From NCBI GenBank assembly GCA_937888895.1, contig CALASV010000017.1, forward strand, positions 1 to 14,247: a stretch of DNA of 14,247 nucleotides. The letters run 5' to 3'. The notes under the pieces were generated by a model. The model searched no databases. It was not told where the DNA came from and saw only the letters and a list, made by a program, of their open reading frames with translations. Made by a program: the position numbers and the translations under genes. The stretch comes from an uncultured Clostridia bacterium. GTDB taxonomy: Bacteria; Bacillota; Clostridia; Lachnospirales; Lachnospiraceae. Positions 1-7,437 of this stretch are shown piece after piece (positions within the stretch are counted from its first letter, which is position 1; every line of letters begins with the position of its first letter).

Positions 1-63
1 TAGCTATTCGGTTATGAGTAAGTAGCGAAGCGGATTACGAATATCCGATTGACTTTAAGTTTT
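1..63. other. Non-coding left margin downstream of malQ
   Basis: These 63 bases follow the malQ stop on the minus strand. No coding frame continues through them. Two weak inverted pairings are visible: TATTCG (5-10) with CGAATA (38-43), and CGGAT (31-35) with ATCCG (43-47). They overlap and have no adjacent T-run, so this is not a convincing terminator. It may be the edge of a repeat that continues outside the window. Confidence 0.3.
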
Positions 64-1674
64 CTATTGCTTTTTTTCCTCTGCTTTTATAACTTTTTCT
101 TTTTCTACCTTTTCTTCTTTTTGTAACTTTTTCTCTTTCTGTTCTTTTTCTTCCTGTTGTTCTTTTGTATTAATTCTATAATATATTTCTGCTAAATGTT
201 TGTAATATTTCGTATCTATCTTTTCATATTGTTCTTCTAATAATCTCCATCTCCAGTTTTCTCCCACACTAGATGGAGCATTTAATCTAGCAGAATTATC
301 TAAATATAATAAATCTTGCATTTGGAAAATGGCTACACGACAATTTGTAGAATATACTCGTTTAATAATTGCTCTTGGAATATCATAAGGATTTTGTGCA
401 TCATAATATTCTGCGATTCTCCATTGTCTTGCTTCGTCAATACTAGAAAGAGCACCTACTAATGTTTCATTATCATGTGTTCCAATATAAATAATAGAAT
501 TATCATGTGTATAATTGTGTGGCAAGTAGGCATTATCTGGTGTTAAATCTAAGGCAAAACCAAGAATTTTCATTCCTGGATAATTATTTTCTTCAATCAA
601 GTCAATTACTGGCTGAGTTAATACGCCTAAATCTTCTGCAATAATTCTTCCACTTCCAATAGTACTATTAATCATATCAGTTAACTTCTTGCCAGGACCT
701 TTCTTCCATTCACCATCTATTGCTGTTTCACATTCTGCTGGAATTGAGTAATAGTTAACAATACCAATAAAATGGTCAATACGAATGACATTATAATGAT
801 AGGAAGAGAATAACATACGCTGTTTCCACCAATCAAATCCATTTTCTTCCATTACATCCCAACGATACAATGGATTTCCCCAACGCTGTCCTGTTGCAGA
901 GAATAAATCTGGTGGCACTCCTGCAATATTGATTTGTCTTAAATCTTCATCTAATTCAAACACATCGCTATGTACCCAAACATCGCAACTATCCATCGCT
1001 ACATACAATGGAATATCTCCAATAATTTCAATACCAAGGTCATTGACATAAGCTTTTAAATTTGTCCACTGTTCATCAAATTTGTACTGACAGAATTTCC
1101 AAAATTCAATTTCTTGTTTTAACTTCTTTTCATAACGACTTACTGCTTCTGGTTTACGAAGACGAATATCATCATCCCAATCTGTCCAAGACCTACCTTT
1201 AAATTCTCCCTTTAATGCCATGAAAAAACAATAATCAGAAAGCCAATATGCATTATCTTGTTCAAATTTTTTAAATCTTTTCGTGTCTGCATGAGAACTT
1301 CTTGCAAATGCCTGACGAAGTACAGTAAAACGATTTCCATAAATTGTACCATAATCTACTTTTGCTGGTTCTTCTCCCCACTCTCTTTCGTCTAATTCTT
1401 CCTGCTTTAACAATCCTTCTTCCACCAGAATATCCAAATCAATAAAATATGGATTTCCCGCAAACGCTGAGAAAGACTGATATGGACTATCTCCATAGCT
1501 AGTTGGTCCAATTGGAAGTACTTGCCAATAAATACTTCCTGTTTCTTTTACAAAATCGGCAAATCGGAACGCTTCCTTTCCTAATGTACCAATTCCGTAT
1601 GGACTTGGTAGAGAAGTGATTGGCATTAAAATACCTGCACCTCGCTTTAATCCACCTGCTTTTTTCTTTTCCAT
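64..1674 (-). CDS. malQ: 4-alpha-glucanotransferase (amylomaltase, GH77)
   Basis: This cytoplasmic enzyme transfers alpha-1,4-glucan segments between maltodextrins and takes part in starch/glycogen dextrin recycling. The GH77 signatures are clear: an N-terminal AGILMPITSLPSPYGIGTLG stretch, then the nucleophile Asp300 in RIDHF, the acid/base Glu347 in AEDLG and Asp401 in THDNET (counted from the chosen start), at the spacing known for amylomaltases. The catalytic body ends near residue 500, the usual family length. About 34 further residues are almost only Lys, Glu and Gln, which is not typical of the family. The ATG at 1674 was chosen because the conserved fold begins there and AGAAAGG lies 13 bases upstream. 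The frame stays open up to 1836, but that part has no MalQ similarity and is highly palindromic, so it is treated as a leader. fliS ends 173 bases upstream. Confidence 0.95.
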   Translation of the reverse strand: MEKKKAGGLKRGAGILMPITSLPSPYGIGTLGKEAFRFADFVKETGSIYWQVLPIGPTSYGDSPYQSFSAFAGNPYFIDLDILVEEGLLKQEELDEREWGEEPAKVDYGTIYGNRFTVLRQAFARSSHADTKRFKKFEQDNAYWLSDYCFFMALKGEFKGRSWTDWDDDIRLRKPEAVSRYEKKLKQEIEFWKFCQYKFDEQWTNLKAYVNDLGIEIIGDIPLYVAMDSCDVWVHSDVFELDEDLRQINIAGVPPDLFSATGQRWGNPLYRWDVMEENGFDWWKQRMLFSSYHYNVIRIDHFIGIVNYYSIPAECETAIDGEWKKGPGKKLTDMINSTIGSGRIIAEDLGVLTQPVIDLIEENNYPGMKILGFALDLTPDNAYLPHNYTHDNSIIYIGTHDNETLVGALSSIDEARQWRIAEYYDAQNPYDIPRAIIKRVYSTNCRVAIFQMQDLLYLDNSARLNAPSSVGENWRWRLLEEQYEKIDTKYYKHLAEIYYRINTKEQQEEKEQKEKKLQKEEKVEKEKVIKAEEKKQ

Positions 1675-1813
1675 GTTGTTTTCCAAACCTTTCTTATGTT
1701 TATTGTTACATTTCAATCCACAGTCGGTAATTTTACGGAGTCTGACATAGTCGTAAAAACGACTGTGACTTGACTTCATGTCAGAGGGGATACCGATTTC
1801 TCTCCGCCCCTCT
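1675..1813 (-). promoter_or_regulatory. Structured 5' leader upstream of malQ (candidate cis-acting RNA or palindromic repeat)
   Basis: Read on the minus strand, this leader contains a 7-bp stem AGAGGGG/CCCCTCT (1807-1813 with 1783-1789). Next comes a long hairpin CTGACAT/ATGTCAG (1778-1784 with 1742-1748) with an inner AGTCG/CGACT stem (1760-1764 with 1749-1753). Alternative pairings compete with it: 1760-1767 can pair with 1719-1726 (8 bp), loop bases 1802-1806 with 1736-1740 (5 bp), and 1791-1796 with 1724-1729 (6 bp). Several of these exclude each other or would form pseudoknots, which would fit a switching RNA. It matches no riboswitch class I could recognise. A dispersed repeat is the main alternative. 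Confidence 0.45.
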
Positions 1814-1816
1814 AAC

Positions 1817-1842
1817 ATTTCGCTTCTTTTTGTCAATTCTTA
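1817..1842 (-). promoter_or_regulatory. Possible sigma28-type promoter for malQ leader
   Basis: On the minus strand, TAAG (1839-1842) is followed after 14 bases by AGCGAAAT (1817-1824). This resembles the sigma28/SigD consensus TAAA-N15-GCCGATAA and closely echoes the better promoter at 7149-7175. A start about 7 bases downstream would fall at the beginning of the first leader stem. The spacer is one base short and the -10 has two mismatches, so this is tentative. Confidence 0.35.
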
Positions 1843-1846
1843 TTTT

Positions 1847-2326
1847 TTATGCTTTAAATCCACGATTATAATCTTGTAAATTATAATACGATTCATTTAA
1901 CTTACCTTTTCCGTAAGTCAAACCTGCATAAACTTGTTGTACATTTTGCATTACTGCACCTTTTGTATCTTGGTCTTTAATTCCATCAAACCCTGCTCGA
2001 AGTTTGCCAATCACCATTTCTACATCTTTGAGAGGTTCTAAATTTCCACTCACTCTTGCCCTTGCTAACATTTTATTTACATAAATATAAAGACTCATTA
2101 ACTGATAGGAAATTCCAAAAGAGAAATCTAACGATTCCATCAATTCATTCAAGAAACGATTGGCATGAGTTAAATCTGCTTGATATTGCTTTTCATTATG
2201 AAAAGCTTTTGCATCTCTTGCATTTTGTATATCATCTAAAATAATATCATACATAATAACAACAAGCTCTCTTGGTGAAGCTTGAGATACTCGTAATGTG
2301 TAAGTCTGAATTTGCTCTTGTGTCAT
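1847..2326 (-). CDS. fliS: Flagellar export chaperone FliS
   Basis: FliS binds the C-terminus of unpolymerised flagellin in the cytoplasm and delivers it to the flagellar type III export gate. This 159-residue, mostly helical protein has the family N-terminus, with an IQTYTLRVSQASPRELVVIM stretch matching the FliS pattern of a tyrosine-containing segment followed by a 'SP.ELv.mmYD' helix. Leu- and acid-rich helices continue through the body. It is somewhat longer than the common 125-135 residues; the extra length is a Tyr/Asn/Gly-rich C-terminal end. AGGAG lies 8 bases before the ATG at 2326. It sits just downstream of the flagellin gene in the same direction, separated by a strong hairpin, and is the natural chaperone for that flagellin. 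Confidence 0.92.
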   Translation of the reverse strand: MTQEQIQTYTLRVSQASPRELVVIMYDIILDDIQNARDAKAFHNEKQYQADLTHANRFLNELMESLDFSFGISYQLMSLYIYVNKMLARARVSGNLEPLKDVEMVIGKLRAGFDGIKDQDTKGAVMQNVQQVYAGLTYGKGKLNESYYNLQDYNRGFKA

Positions 2327-2377
2327 AACAAAAACTCCTCTACTCTAAAAAAGTAAGTTATTATACTCTTTCAAGAA

Positions 2378-2408
2378 AGAAATACCATGTCAAAGACATG
2401 GTATTTCT
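2378..2408 (-). terminator. Hairpin terminator after flagellin gene
   Basis: A perfect 14-bp stem, AGAAATACCATGTC (2378-2391) with GACATGGTATTTCT (2395-2408), has a 3-base loop. On the minus strand it is followed by a T-rich tract (TTCTTGA, extending the TTTCT of the stem), and on the plus strand by CTTTTT. It lies between the flagellin stop and the fliS start. It probably terminates or attenuates the abundant flagellin transcript while leaving fliS at a lower level; it may also stabilise the flagellin mRNA 3' end. Confidence 0.8.
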
Positions 2409-2454
2409 CTTTTTAATACCTAAGCAACATTATAACATATTTTTTCTAAAAATA

Positions 2455-3912
2455 CTAGCTTTGTAATAAACTTAAAATACTTTGTGGACGTTCATTTGCT
2501 TGTGCAAGCATCGAAGTTGCAGCTTGTGTTAATACTTGATTTTGTGTATAATCAGCCATTTCTCCTGCCATATCAGTATCTTCAATACGAGATAACGCTT
2601 CTGTTAAATTCTCAGCAGAAACATCTAAGCTATTAATAGCATGGTCTAAACGATTTTGGTAAGCACCCAATTTGGAACGAATTTCAGAAACTTCATTAAT
2701 AGCTGCATCAAATAATGAAATTGCTGCAGACGCACCTTCTTGTGTTCCAATATTTGCTGTATCAATATTTAATGTAGTTGTATCTACTCTTGGAATACGA
2801 ACTTCTACTGTTTGACCTTCATTTGCACCAATTTGTAATGTCATTGGACCAACATCTAACACCGTTACTGTAACTGTATTTGTTACTTTTCCTGTTACTT
2901 GAAATACCATTTCAAAATCATCACGGTCTCTAACTGTTACATAATCACCATTTGCACTTACAGTCGCAGTATTACTAAAACCTTCTTCAAGTTTAATAGA
3001 AGCATCTTTTCCTTTCCATGTAACATTTTGATCATTTTCATCAAAAACTAAAGACGATAACCCAATCTTACTTGCTAATTCTTCGTCTGCATAAACTTTA
3101 ATTTCTGCATCTGAACCATAATCTTTTGTCATAAAAACTAAATTCTTACCTTTCGCTTCTGTAGCAGGAGCCACTGTATACTGATTTTTATCATCTAATT
3201 GCGTATTATTTGTATATGCTACTTCAATTCCCATTTCTCCACATACGTCATTTAGTTTTTGTAAAATATCATCTGGATCTGAACCAGCTGGAATTGTAAT
3301 ATTTTGATTATTTACAGTAACAACATAATCTTTTTCTGTCTTTTCAGTATTTTCCATTGTAACACCTGTACCAAATATTACTGCTGGCTTTGCTGGTTCA
3401 GTACCTACAGAAAATTTATAATCTTGCACATTTACTGTATCTGATAACGAAATTAACTTCACATTTGGATCGCTAGAATAAGACCGTCTATCCATTGTTC
3501 CATCTAATAACTTCTTTGTATTAAATTCTGTTGTTTCTGAAATACGATTGATTTCATCTTTTAACTGGTCTACTTCTGCCTGTAATTGTGCTTTATCTTC
3601 ATCTGTTGATGTTCCGTTTGCTGCCTGTACCGATAATTCTCTCATTCTTTGTAACATTTCTTCTACTTCAATCAATGCACCTTCTGCTGTCTGAATAATC
3701 GAAATACCATCGGAAGCATTTCTAGATGCTTGATTTAAGCCTGCTATCTGTGTTTTCATCTTTTGGGAAATTGCCATTCCTGCGGCATCATCTGCGGCAC
3801 GATTGATACGAAGACCAGATGATAAGCGTTCCAAACTCCTTCCAAGAGCTGAATCATTTTTTCCTAAAATATTGTTTGTATTTAATGCTGAAATATTATG
3901 ATTAATTCTCAT
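2455..3912 (-). CDS. fliC: Flagellin
   Basis: Flagellin is the structural subunit of the flagellar filament, exported through the flagellar type III apparatus. The 485-residue protein has the conserved N-terminal D0/D1 region (MRINHNISALNTNN..., about 1-140) and the C-terminal D1/D0 region (about 395-485, including LGAYQNRLDHAINSL and an end of QSILSLLQS). The TLR5-contact segment is intact as LQRMRELSVQAANGT around residues 87-101. The middle (about 145-395) is variable and beta-rich, with a flagellin-IN-like part near GSDAEIKVYADEELASKIGL. GGAGG lies 10 bases before the ATG at 3912. The gene follows the FliK-like gene by 99 bases and is followed by a strong terminator and then fliS. I found no clear sigma28 promoter directly before it, so it may be read partly from the promoter at 7149-7175. 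Confidence 0.97.
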   Translation of the reverse strand: MRINHNISALNTNNILGKNDSALGRSLERLSSGLRINRAADDAAGMAISQKMKTQIAGLNQASRNASDGISIIQTAEGALIEVEEMLQRMRELSVQAANGTSTDEDKAQLQAEVDQLKDEINRISETTEFNTKKLLDGTMDRRSYSSDPNVKLISLSDTVNVQDYKFSVGTEPAKPAVIFGTGVTMENTEKTEKDYVVTVNNQNITIPAGSDPDDILQKLNDVCGEMGIEVAYTNNTQLDDKNQYTVAPATEAKGKNLVFMTKDYGSDAEIKVYADEELASKIGLSSLVFDENDQNVTWKGKDASIKLEEGFSNTATVSANGDYVTVRDRDDFEMVFQVTGKVTNTVTVTVLDVGPMTLQIGANEGQTVEVRIPRVDTTTLNIDTANIGTQEGASAAISLFDAAINEVSEIRSKLGAYQNRLDHAINSLDVSAENLTEALSRIEDTDMAGEMADYTQNQVLTQAATSMLAQANERPQSILSLLQS

Positions 3913-4011
3913 ATATAATTTTCCTCCACTTTCCTATTTTTCTGCCTCTATTCACTCTAAACCTATCTATATTTTTTATTTCTACAACCATATTGAGTTT
4001 GCTATAAAAAC

Positions 4012-7000
4012 TTATGCATACATAAAATCTGAATCTGCATTACGCACATGAACAACTAAAGACCTTGCAATTCGATACAATTTATTATTATCCGAACCAG
4101 TATCTTCGCCTTCTGGTACCTCTTTATACATACCATCTGTCTGATAATTATATGTAGTTTGTGCTACTTCTTCTGTTCCATAATAAATAGAACCAATTTG
4201 AATGCGATTTTGTGAAAGTATTGCAGTTAAATTCAATTGTCTATCTTTTAATGCTTGTGTACCTTCTCTTACATCACTTGTAATGAAACATTTCATTTTA
4301 TTATTTTCAATACTAGCTTCACAAGAAACTTTACCAAGATTTTCTGTTGGAATATCTACTAAAAGCTTTGCTCTATCTTCGCCTTTTGTCATAATCGTTA
4401 CATTCATATTGACAATATCTCTACCTGTATCGACTGGAATTTGATAAAATTCTCGTTTACTTAAACGATTCATAAAGCGAATACCAACTTCCATCTTTTT
4501 AATTGCCTTAGAATCTTGTTTTGTCATAATTGGGTCTCGCACCAATTTTGATTTCATTTCCTTACTTTCATTCATAAACGACTGATATGCTGCTTGCATT
4601 GTTTCTTTATCTTCCATAAACTCTGTAAAATCTGGTAAAATTGGTTCTTCTCCAGAATCCATCAATTTAAATCGTTTCCAATCTTTAAAAATTGTCATAT
4701 CATTTGCTAATAAATTTTTTGCAGCTTCTACATTTTCTACTGTTGTTAAAATACTATAATCTTCTAAAAATCTTGTAGCATTTTGACCAGTGGCAGCAAG
4801 ATTACGAACACTTTCTAACTGGTCTTTTGCTACCTCCAAAGTATCAGTAGAAAGTTCACTAATAGTATTATCGACTTGTTCTGCTAATTTACTTACGATT
4901 TCTGCATTTTTCCCTGCTTTTTCCATCAAACCTTCTGTTAACTGCTGATTTGTCACACCTTGTCCATGAGGAGTTTTCGTAGCAGATTGAAATGCATCAT
5001 TAATCAATGTATTAATACCTTTTGCTTTTCCACTACGAATTGCTGTCAATAAATTTTGCAATGTCAGCTCTTGTCCATTACGAAAAACACTTCCGATAGC
5101 TTCTTCTTCCGAACCACCAATTTGATGTAAGGTTCGATACACATCCATATAAGCTTGTCGTTCCTCTGGTGTAATTTCTTTCTTTTTCTCTAAATTAATT
5201 AAGAAAATACTATAATTATCCTCGGTTGTAATACCTTCTTGTTCTTTAATTTCTGCTATTTTTGCTGTTAAACTTTCAATCGATTGCTCTAATGGATTGA
5301 TTCCATCACGAATCATACGAACAGTAACAGCAGGGTGAAGTTCTTTTAATACATGTTGTAATTGTTCATCATAGTCTCTTACTTTTTCTACATTTTCTCT
5401 TGTTACTTCTACAGAACCATATCCAAGCACACGCACTGCTCTACGATTTTGATGATTCAATGGTAATCCAATATTTTGTAGCAAATGGTCGGAATTAGCA
5501 AATGCTTTTTGTATATTATCACCAACTTTCTTACTTGGTGATGTCATTACGGTTTCATAATTTTCCTGATACCGTTTTAATGTCATGTTGGAAATTCCTG
5601 TTTGATGTAATTCATCTAATGTAATTTGATTTCCAGTATTCATCGTATCTACAATTAAGGTAGCAGGCATATTTTTTAATTCATCAAGCTTTCTACTTGT
5701 ATCTCTTAAAAGCTCCATACCTTCTGCACTTGCTGCCACTCCTGCCTGTGTAAAGAAGCTTGAGAAAAATCTTGCTTCCAAAGTACGCAAGTTATCTAAC
5801 AACTTATCCATGCTTACAGTATCAATTCGAATACCTTCTTTTGCTAAACGATATCCTGCTTCATACGTCATTTGTGCACGAATTTCTTCTAACTGTCTTC
5901 TTGCACGAATTGCTGCTGCCTGTGCTGGTCCAGAATCAGCTAAATCTCTTAAATAATTATCTACACTCTTTCCATTATTATTAACTAACTCTTGTGCCTC
6001 ATGTAAATCAGCTAACGAAAGTTCTATTTTATCTCCACTCACTCCCGGTTGTTCCATTGACTTTCTAGCTGCTGCATAATCTACGGCTTTTCCTGTAACT
6101 TCCCCTGTTTTTCTTAAAATTTGGCGAACTTCTCTTGCCGTATTGGAAAGTAAGTTTGTATTTTTAGGGTCTTGCCCTACACTAAGAGCATCTACTGCCT
6201 TTGTTAACAAATCATCTTCGGAAAGTTTTATCCCCGCAAGTAAGCTATATGACTTTAAGTTTTCCACAGTTAATGGAATATCTTTCTTAATAAATGTCTG
6301 TGCTGCATTTATCATATCCGTATTTGCTCTTAAACCTGCTTGGAACAATAAATAGGTTACTTTTGGCTCTAATTGTTCCCATGCCTCCTGTGTCAATGGA
6401 TGCTCTTTTCTAGAATACGTTTGTGCCATCGTCTTAGCTGTTGATATATTTTCTAATGTTGGTGTCAATTTATTTCGCACCATATATTCACATTCAATCG
6501 GAGCTAATTTTACACCTGTTGGCACTTTTTCAATGGCAATCGCCACTTTTTCCAAATTTGCTTTTGTCACAGGAATATTTGCTTTCATTAACTTCTCTGC
6601 TATTTTTTCTGCCTTTGGATTTCCTGCCAATATTTTTATTGCTTGCTGAATAACAATATCTCGGTCACTTTGAATTTGCTCGATTTGATGCTCGATAGCT
6701 GTTTGCTTTAATTCTTTTTGGAGTTTGATTCGCTCCATAGCTACTTCTAACTGCTCTATGGTCATTTCCGCTACTGGAAAACCTTCTTTTTGAAGCATTA
6801 CCATGTCTTCTTCTGTCATACAACTAGAAACATTAGTTAAACGCACTTGATTTTGTTCTGCCTCTGTGCCTTCTAGTTGTTTTACTTTTTCTTGTGTTAC
6901 TTCCTCTTGTTCTACTCCATTTTTAGAATAGACCTCTGATGTTTGCTCTGATTTTACTTCTTTTGTTTCTGTATATACAGTTGCCTCTGTAATCCCAGAA

Positions 7001-7110
7001 GCCCCTGTTTTTCCTGTACTATCCGTAGACTGACTACTATTTGATTTTGTTGCTTCATTGGATTGTTTTTGCTGTACTCCATAAGCCGCAAGGGCATTTA
7101 CTATACTCAT
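4012..7110 (-). CDS. Large helical protein with FliK-like C-terminus (DUF6240-like), probable late flagellar protein
   Basis: The protein has 1032 residues, no signal peptide and no membrane segment. Residues 10-90 are Ser/Thr/Gln/Glu-rich and probably disordered, as in many type III export substrates. Residues 100-850 are helical, with about nine degenerate copies of a motif like 'I-P-hydrophobic-T-x-x-N-L', for example NIPVTKANL (178-186), KLTPTLENI (214-222), DIPLTVENL (277-285), SVEVTRENV (566-574), GQELTLQNL (679-687) and LTTVENV (788-794). Residues 900-975 (LLVDIPTENLGKVSCEASI, then NNK, then a helix ending LSQNRIQIGSIYY) follow the layout of the FliK C-terminal Flg_hook domain, in which 'hP.eLG.v' is followed by strands and a long helix. 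I recall the family as DUF6240 from Lachnospiraceae; this is not verified. AGGAG lies 6 bases before the ATG. A sigma28-like promoter upstream and flagellin downstream point to a flagellar role. The exact function is unknown. Confidence 0.8.
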   Translation of the reverse strand: MSIVNALAAYGVQQKQSNEATKSNSSQSTDSTGKTGASGITEATVYTETKEVKSEQTSEVYSKNGVEQEEVTQEKVKQLEGTEAEQNQVRLTNVSSCMTEEDMVMLQKEGFPVAEMTIEQLEVAMERIKLQKELKQTAIEHQIEQIQSDRDIVIQQAIKILAGNPKAEKIAEKLMKANIPVTKANLEKVAIAIEKVPTGVKLAPIECEYMVRNKLTPTLENISTAKTMAQTYSRKEHPLTQEAWEQLEPKVTYLLFQAGLRANTDMINAAQTFIKKDIPLTVENLKSYSLLAGIKLSEDDLLTKAVDALSVGQDPKNTNLLSNTAREVRQILRKTGEVTGKAVDYAAARKSMEQPGVSGDKIELSLADLHEAQELVNNNGKSVDNYLRDLADSGPAQAAAIRARRQLEEIRAQMTYEAGYRLAKEGIRIDTVSMDKLLDNLRTLEARFFSSFFTQAGVAASAEGMELLRDTSRKLDELKNMPATLIVDTMNTGNQITLDELHQTGISNMTLKRYQENYETVMTSPSKKVGDNIQKAFANSDHLLQNIGLPLNHQNRRAVRVLGYGSVEVTRENVEKVRDYDEQLQHVLKELHPAVTVRMIRDGINPLEQSIESLTAKIAEIKEQEGITTEDNYSIFLINLEKKKEITPEERQAYMDVYRTLHQIGGSEEEAIGSVFRNGQELTLQNLLTAIRSGKAKGINTLINDAFQSATKTPHGQGVTNQQLTEGLMEKAGKNAEIVSKLAEQVDNTISELSTDTLEVAKDQLESVRNLAATGQNATRFLEDYSILTTVENVEAAKNLLANDMTIFKDWKRFKLMDSGEEPILPDFTEFMEDKETMQAAYQSFMNESKEMKSKLVRDPIMTKQDSKAIKKMEVGIRFMNRLSKREFYQIPVDTGRDIVNMNVTIMTKGEDRAKLLVDIPTENLGKVSCEASIENNKMKCFITSDVREGTQALKDRQLNLTAILSQNRIQIGSIYYGTEEVAQTTYNYQTDGMYKEVPEGEDTGSDNNKLYRIARSLVVHVRNADSDFMYA

Positions 7111-7148
7111 ACTGTTCTCCTATAACTATCCTTTTTGACTTATATACT

Positions 7149-7175
7149 ATTTCGGCAAATATAGAAAAATTCTTA
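7149..7175 (-). promoter_or_regulatory. Sigma28 (FliA/SigD)-type promoter
   Basis: On the minus strand, TAAG (7172-7175) is followed by exactly 15 bases and then GCCGAAAT (7149-7156). This matches the flagellar sigma consensus TAAA-N15-GCCGATAA at 9 of 12 positions with ideal spacing. It lies 39 bases before the start of the 1032-residue FliK-like gene and would place that gene, and probably flagellin, in the late flagellar regulon. Confidence 0.75.
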
Positions 7176-7178
7176 ACC

Positions 7179-7311
7179 GTTACTGTTCACTTCGTTCCAG
7201 TAACCAGCAAAAATCCATCTTAACTTTGCTTCGCAAATGGATTTTTACTTTGTTATGCCACATTTTCTTACGCTCTTAGCAGTAAATGCTAAGAGCTATG
7301 TAAACAGTAAC
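7179..7311. repeat. Nested palindrome cluster in the divergent intergenic region
   Basis: The outer ends GTTACTGTT (7179-7187) and AACAGTAAC (7303-7311) are perfect 9-bp inverted repeats. GTTACTG (7179-7185) can instead pair with CAGTAAC (7198-7204). Inside are AAAAATCCAT/ATGGATTTTT (7209-7218 with 7237-7246), enclosing TTTGC/GCAAA (7225-7229 with 7233-7237, sharing base 7237), and GCTCTTAGC/GCTAAGAGC (7272-7280 with 7288-7296). No coding frame runs through it. This looks like a small non-autonomous palindromic element of about 133 bp. Alternatives are tandem terminators or a structured RNA. Confidence 0.6.
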
Positions 7312-7339
7312 ACTTAACCTACTACCTTATAAGTTTCTG

Positions 7340-7368
7340 TTGACATTCTATTTAGGAAAGCATAAAAT
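7340..7368 (+). promoter_or_regulatory. SigmaA promoter for the DUF885 lipoprotein
   Basis: TTGACA (7340-7345) is followed by 17 bases and TAAAAT (7363-7368). The -35 is perfect, the -10 has one mismatch, and the spacing is ideal. It lies 69 bases before the ATG at 7438 in the correct direction, which suggests housekeeping, fairly strong expression. Confidence 0.8.
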
Positions 7369-7437
7369 TTCTTTTACTTCCATATACTTGTTTTAAATTA
7401 TCTATAAAAAATACATCACAAGAAAGGGCAAAGTTCT

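Noticed and set aside
1675..1813. Known riboswitch (glycine, c-di-GMP-I/II, THF, lysine, SAM) before malQ
   Set aside because: Short strings such as GGAGAG and ACCGAC recall some classes, but the conserved cores and their order are not present.
1675..1836. N-terminal extension of 54 residues on MalQ
   Set aside because: The frame is open, but the residues have no GH77 similarity, the DNA is strongly palindromic, and the conserved enzyme starts right at the ATG at 1674 with a ribosome binding site.
2056..2244. Plus-strand frame opposite fliS
   Set aside because: It lies fully antisense to a well-supported gene, with no ribosome binding site and no family resemblance.
3913..4011. Sigma28 promoter directly before flagellin
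   Set aside because: GCAGAAAA near 3930 resembles a -10, but there is no TAAA-like -35 at 14-16 bases and it would overlap the ribosome binding site.
4202..4444. Plus-strand frames opposite the FliK-like gene (also 5760-5984, 6143-6355, 6441-6653, 7041-7223)
   Set aside because: They are shadows of the long minus-strand gene; their hydrophobic composition is what antisense reading of this AT-rich gene produces.
7179..7311. CRISPR-like array in the palindromic region
   Set aside because: There are no evenly spaced direct repeats; all matches are inverted and of different sequence.
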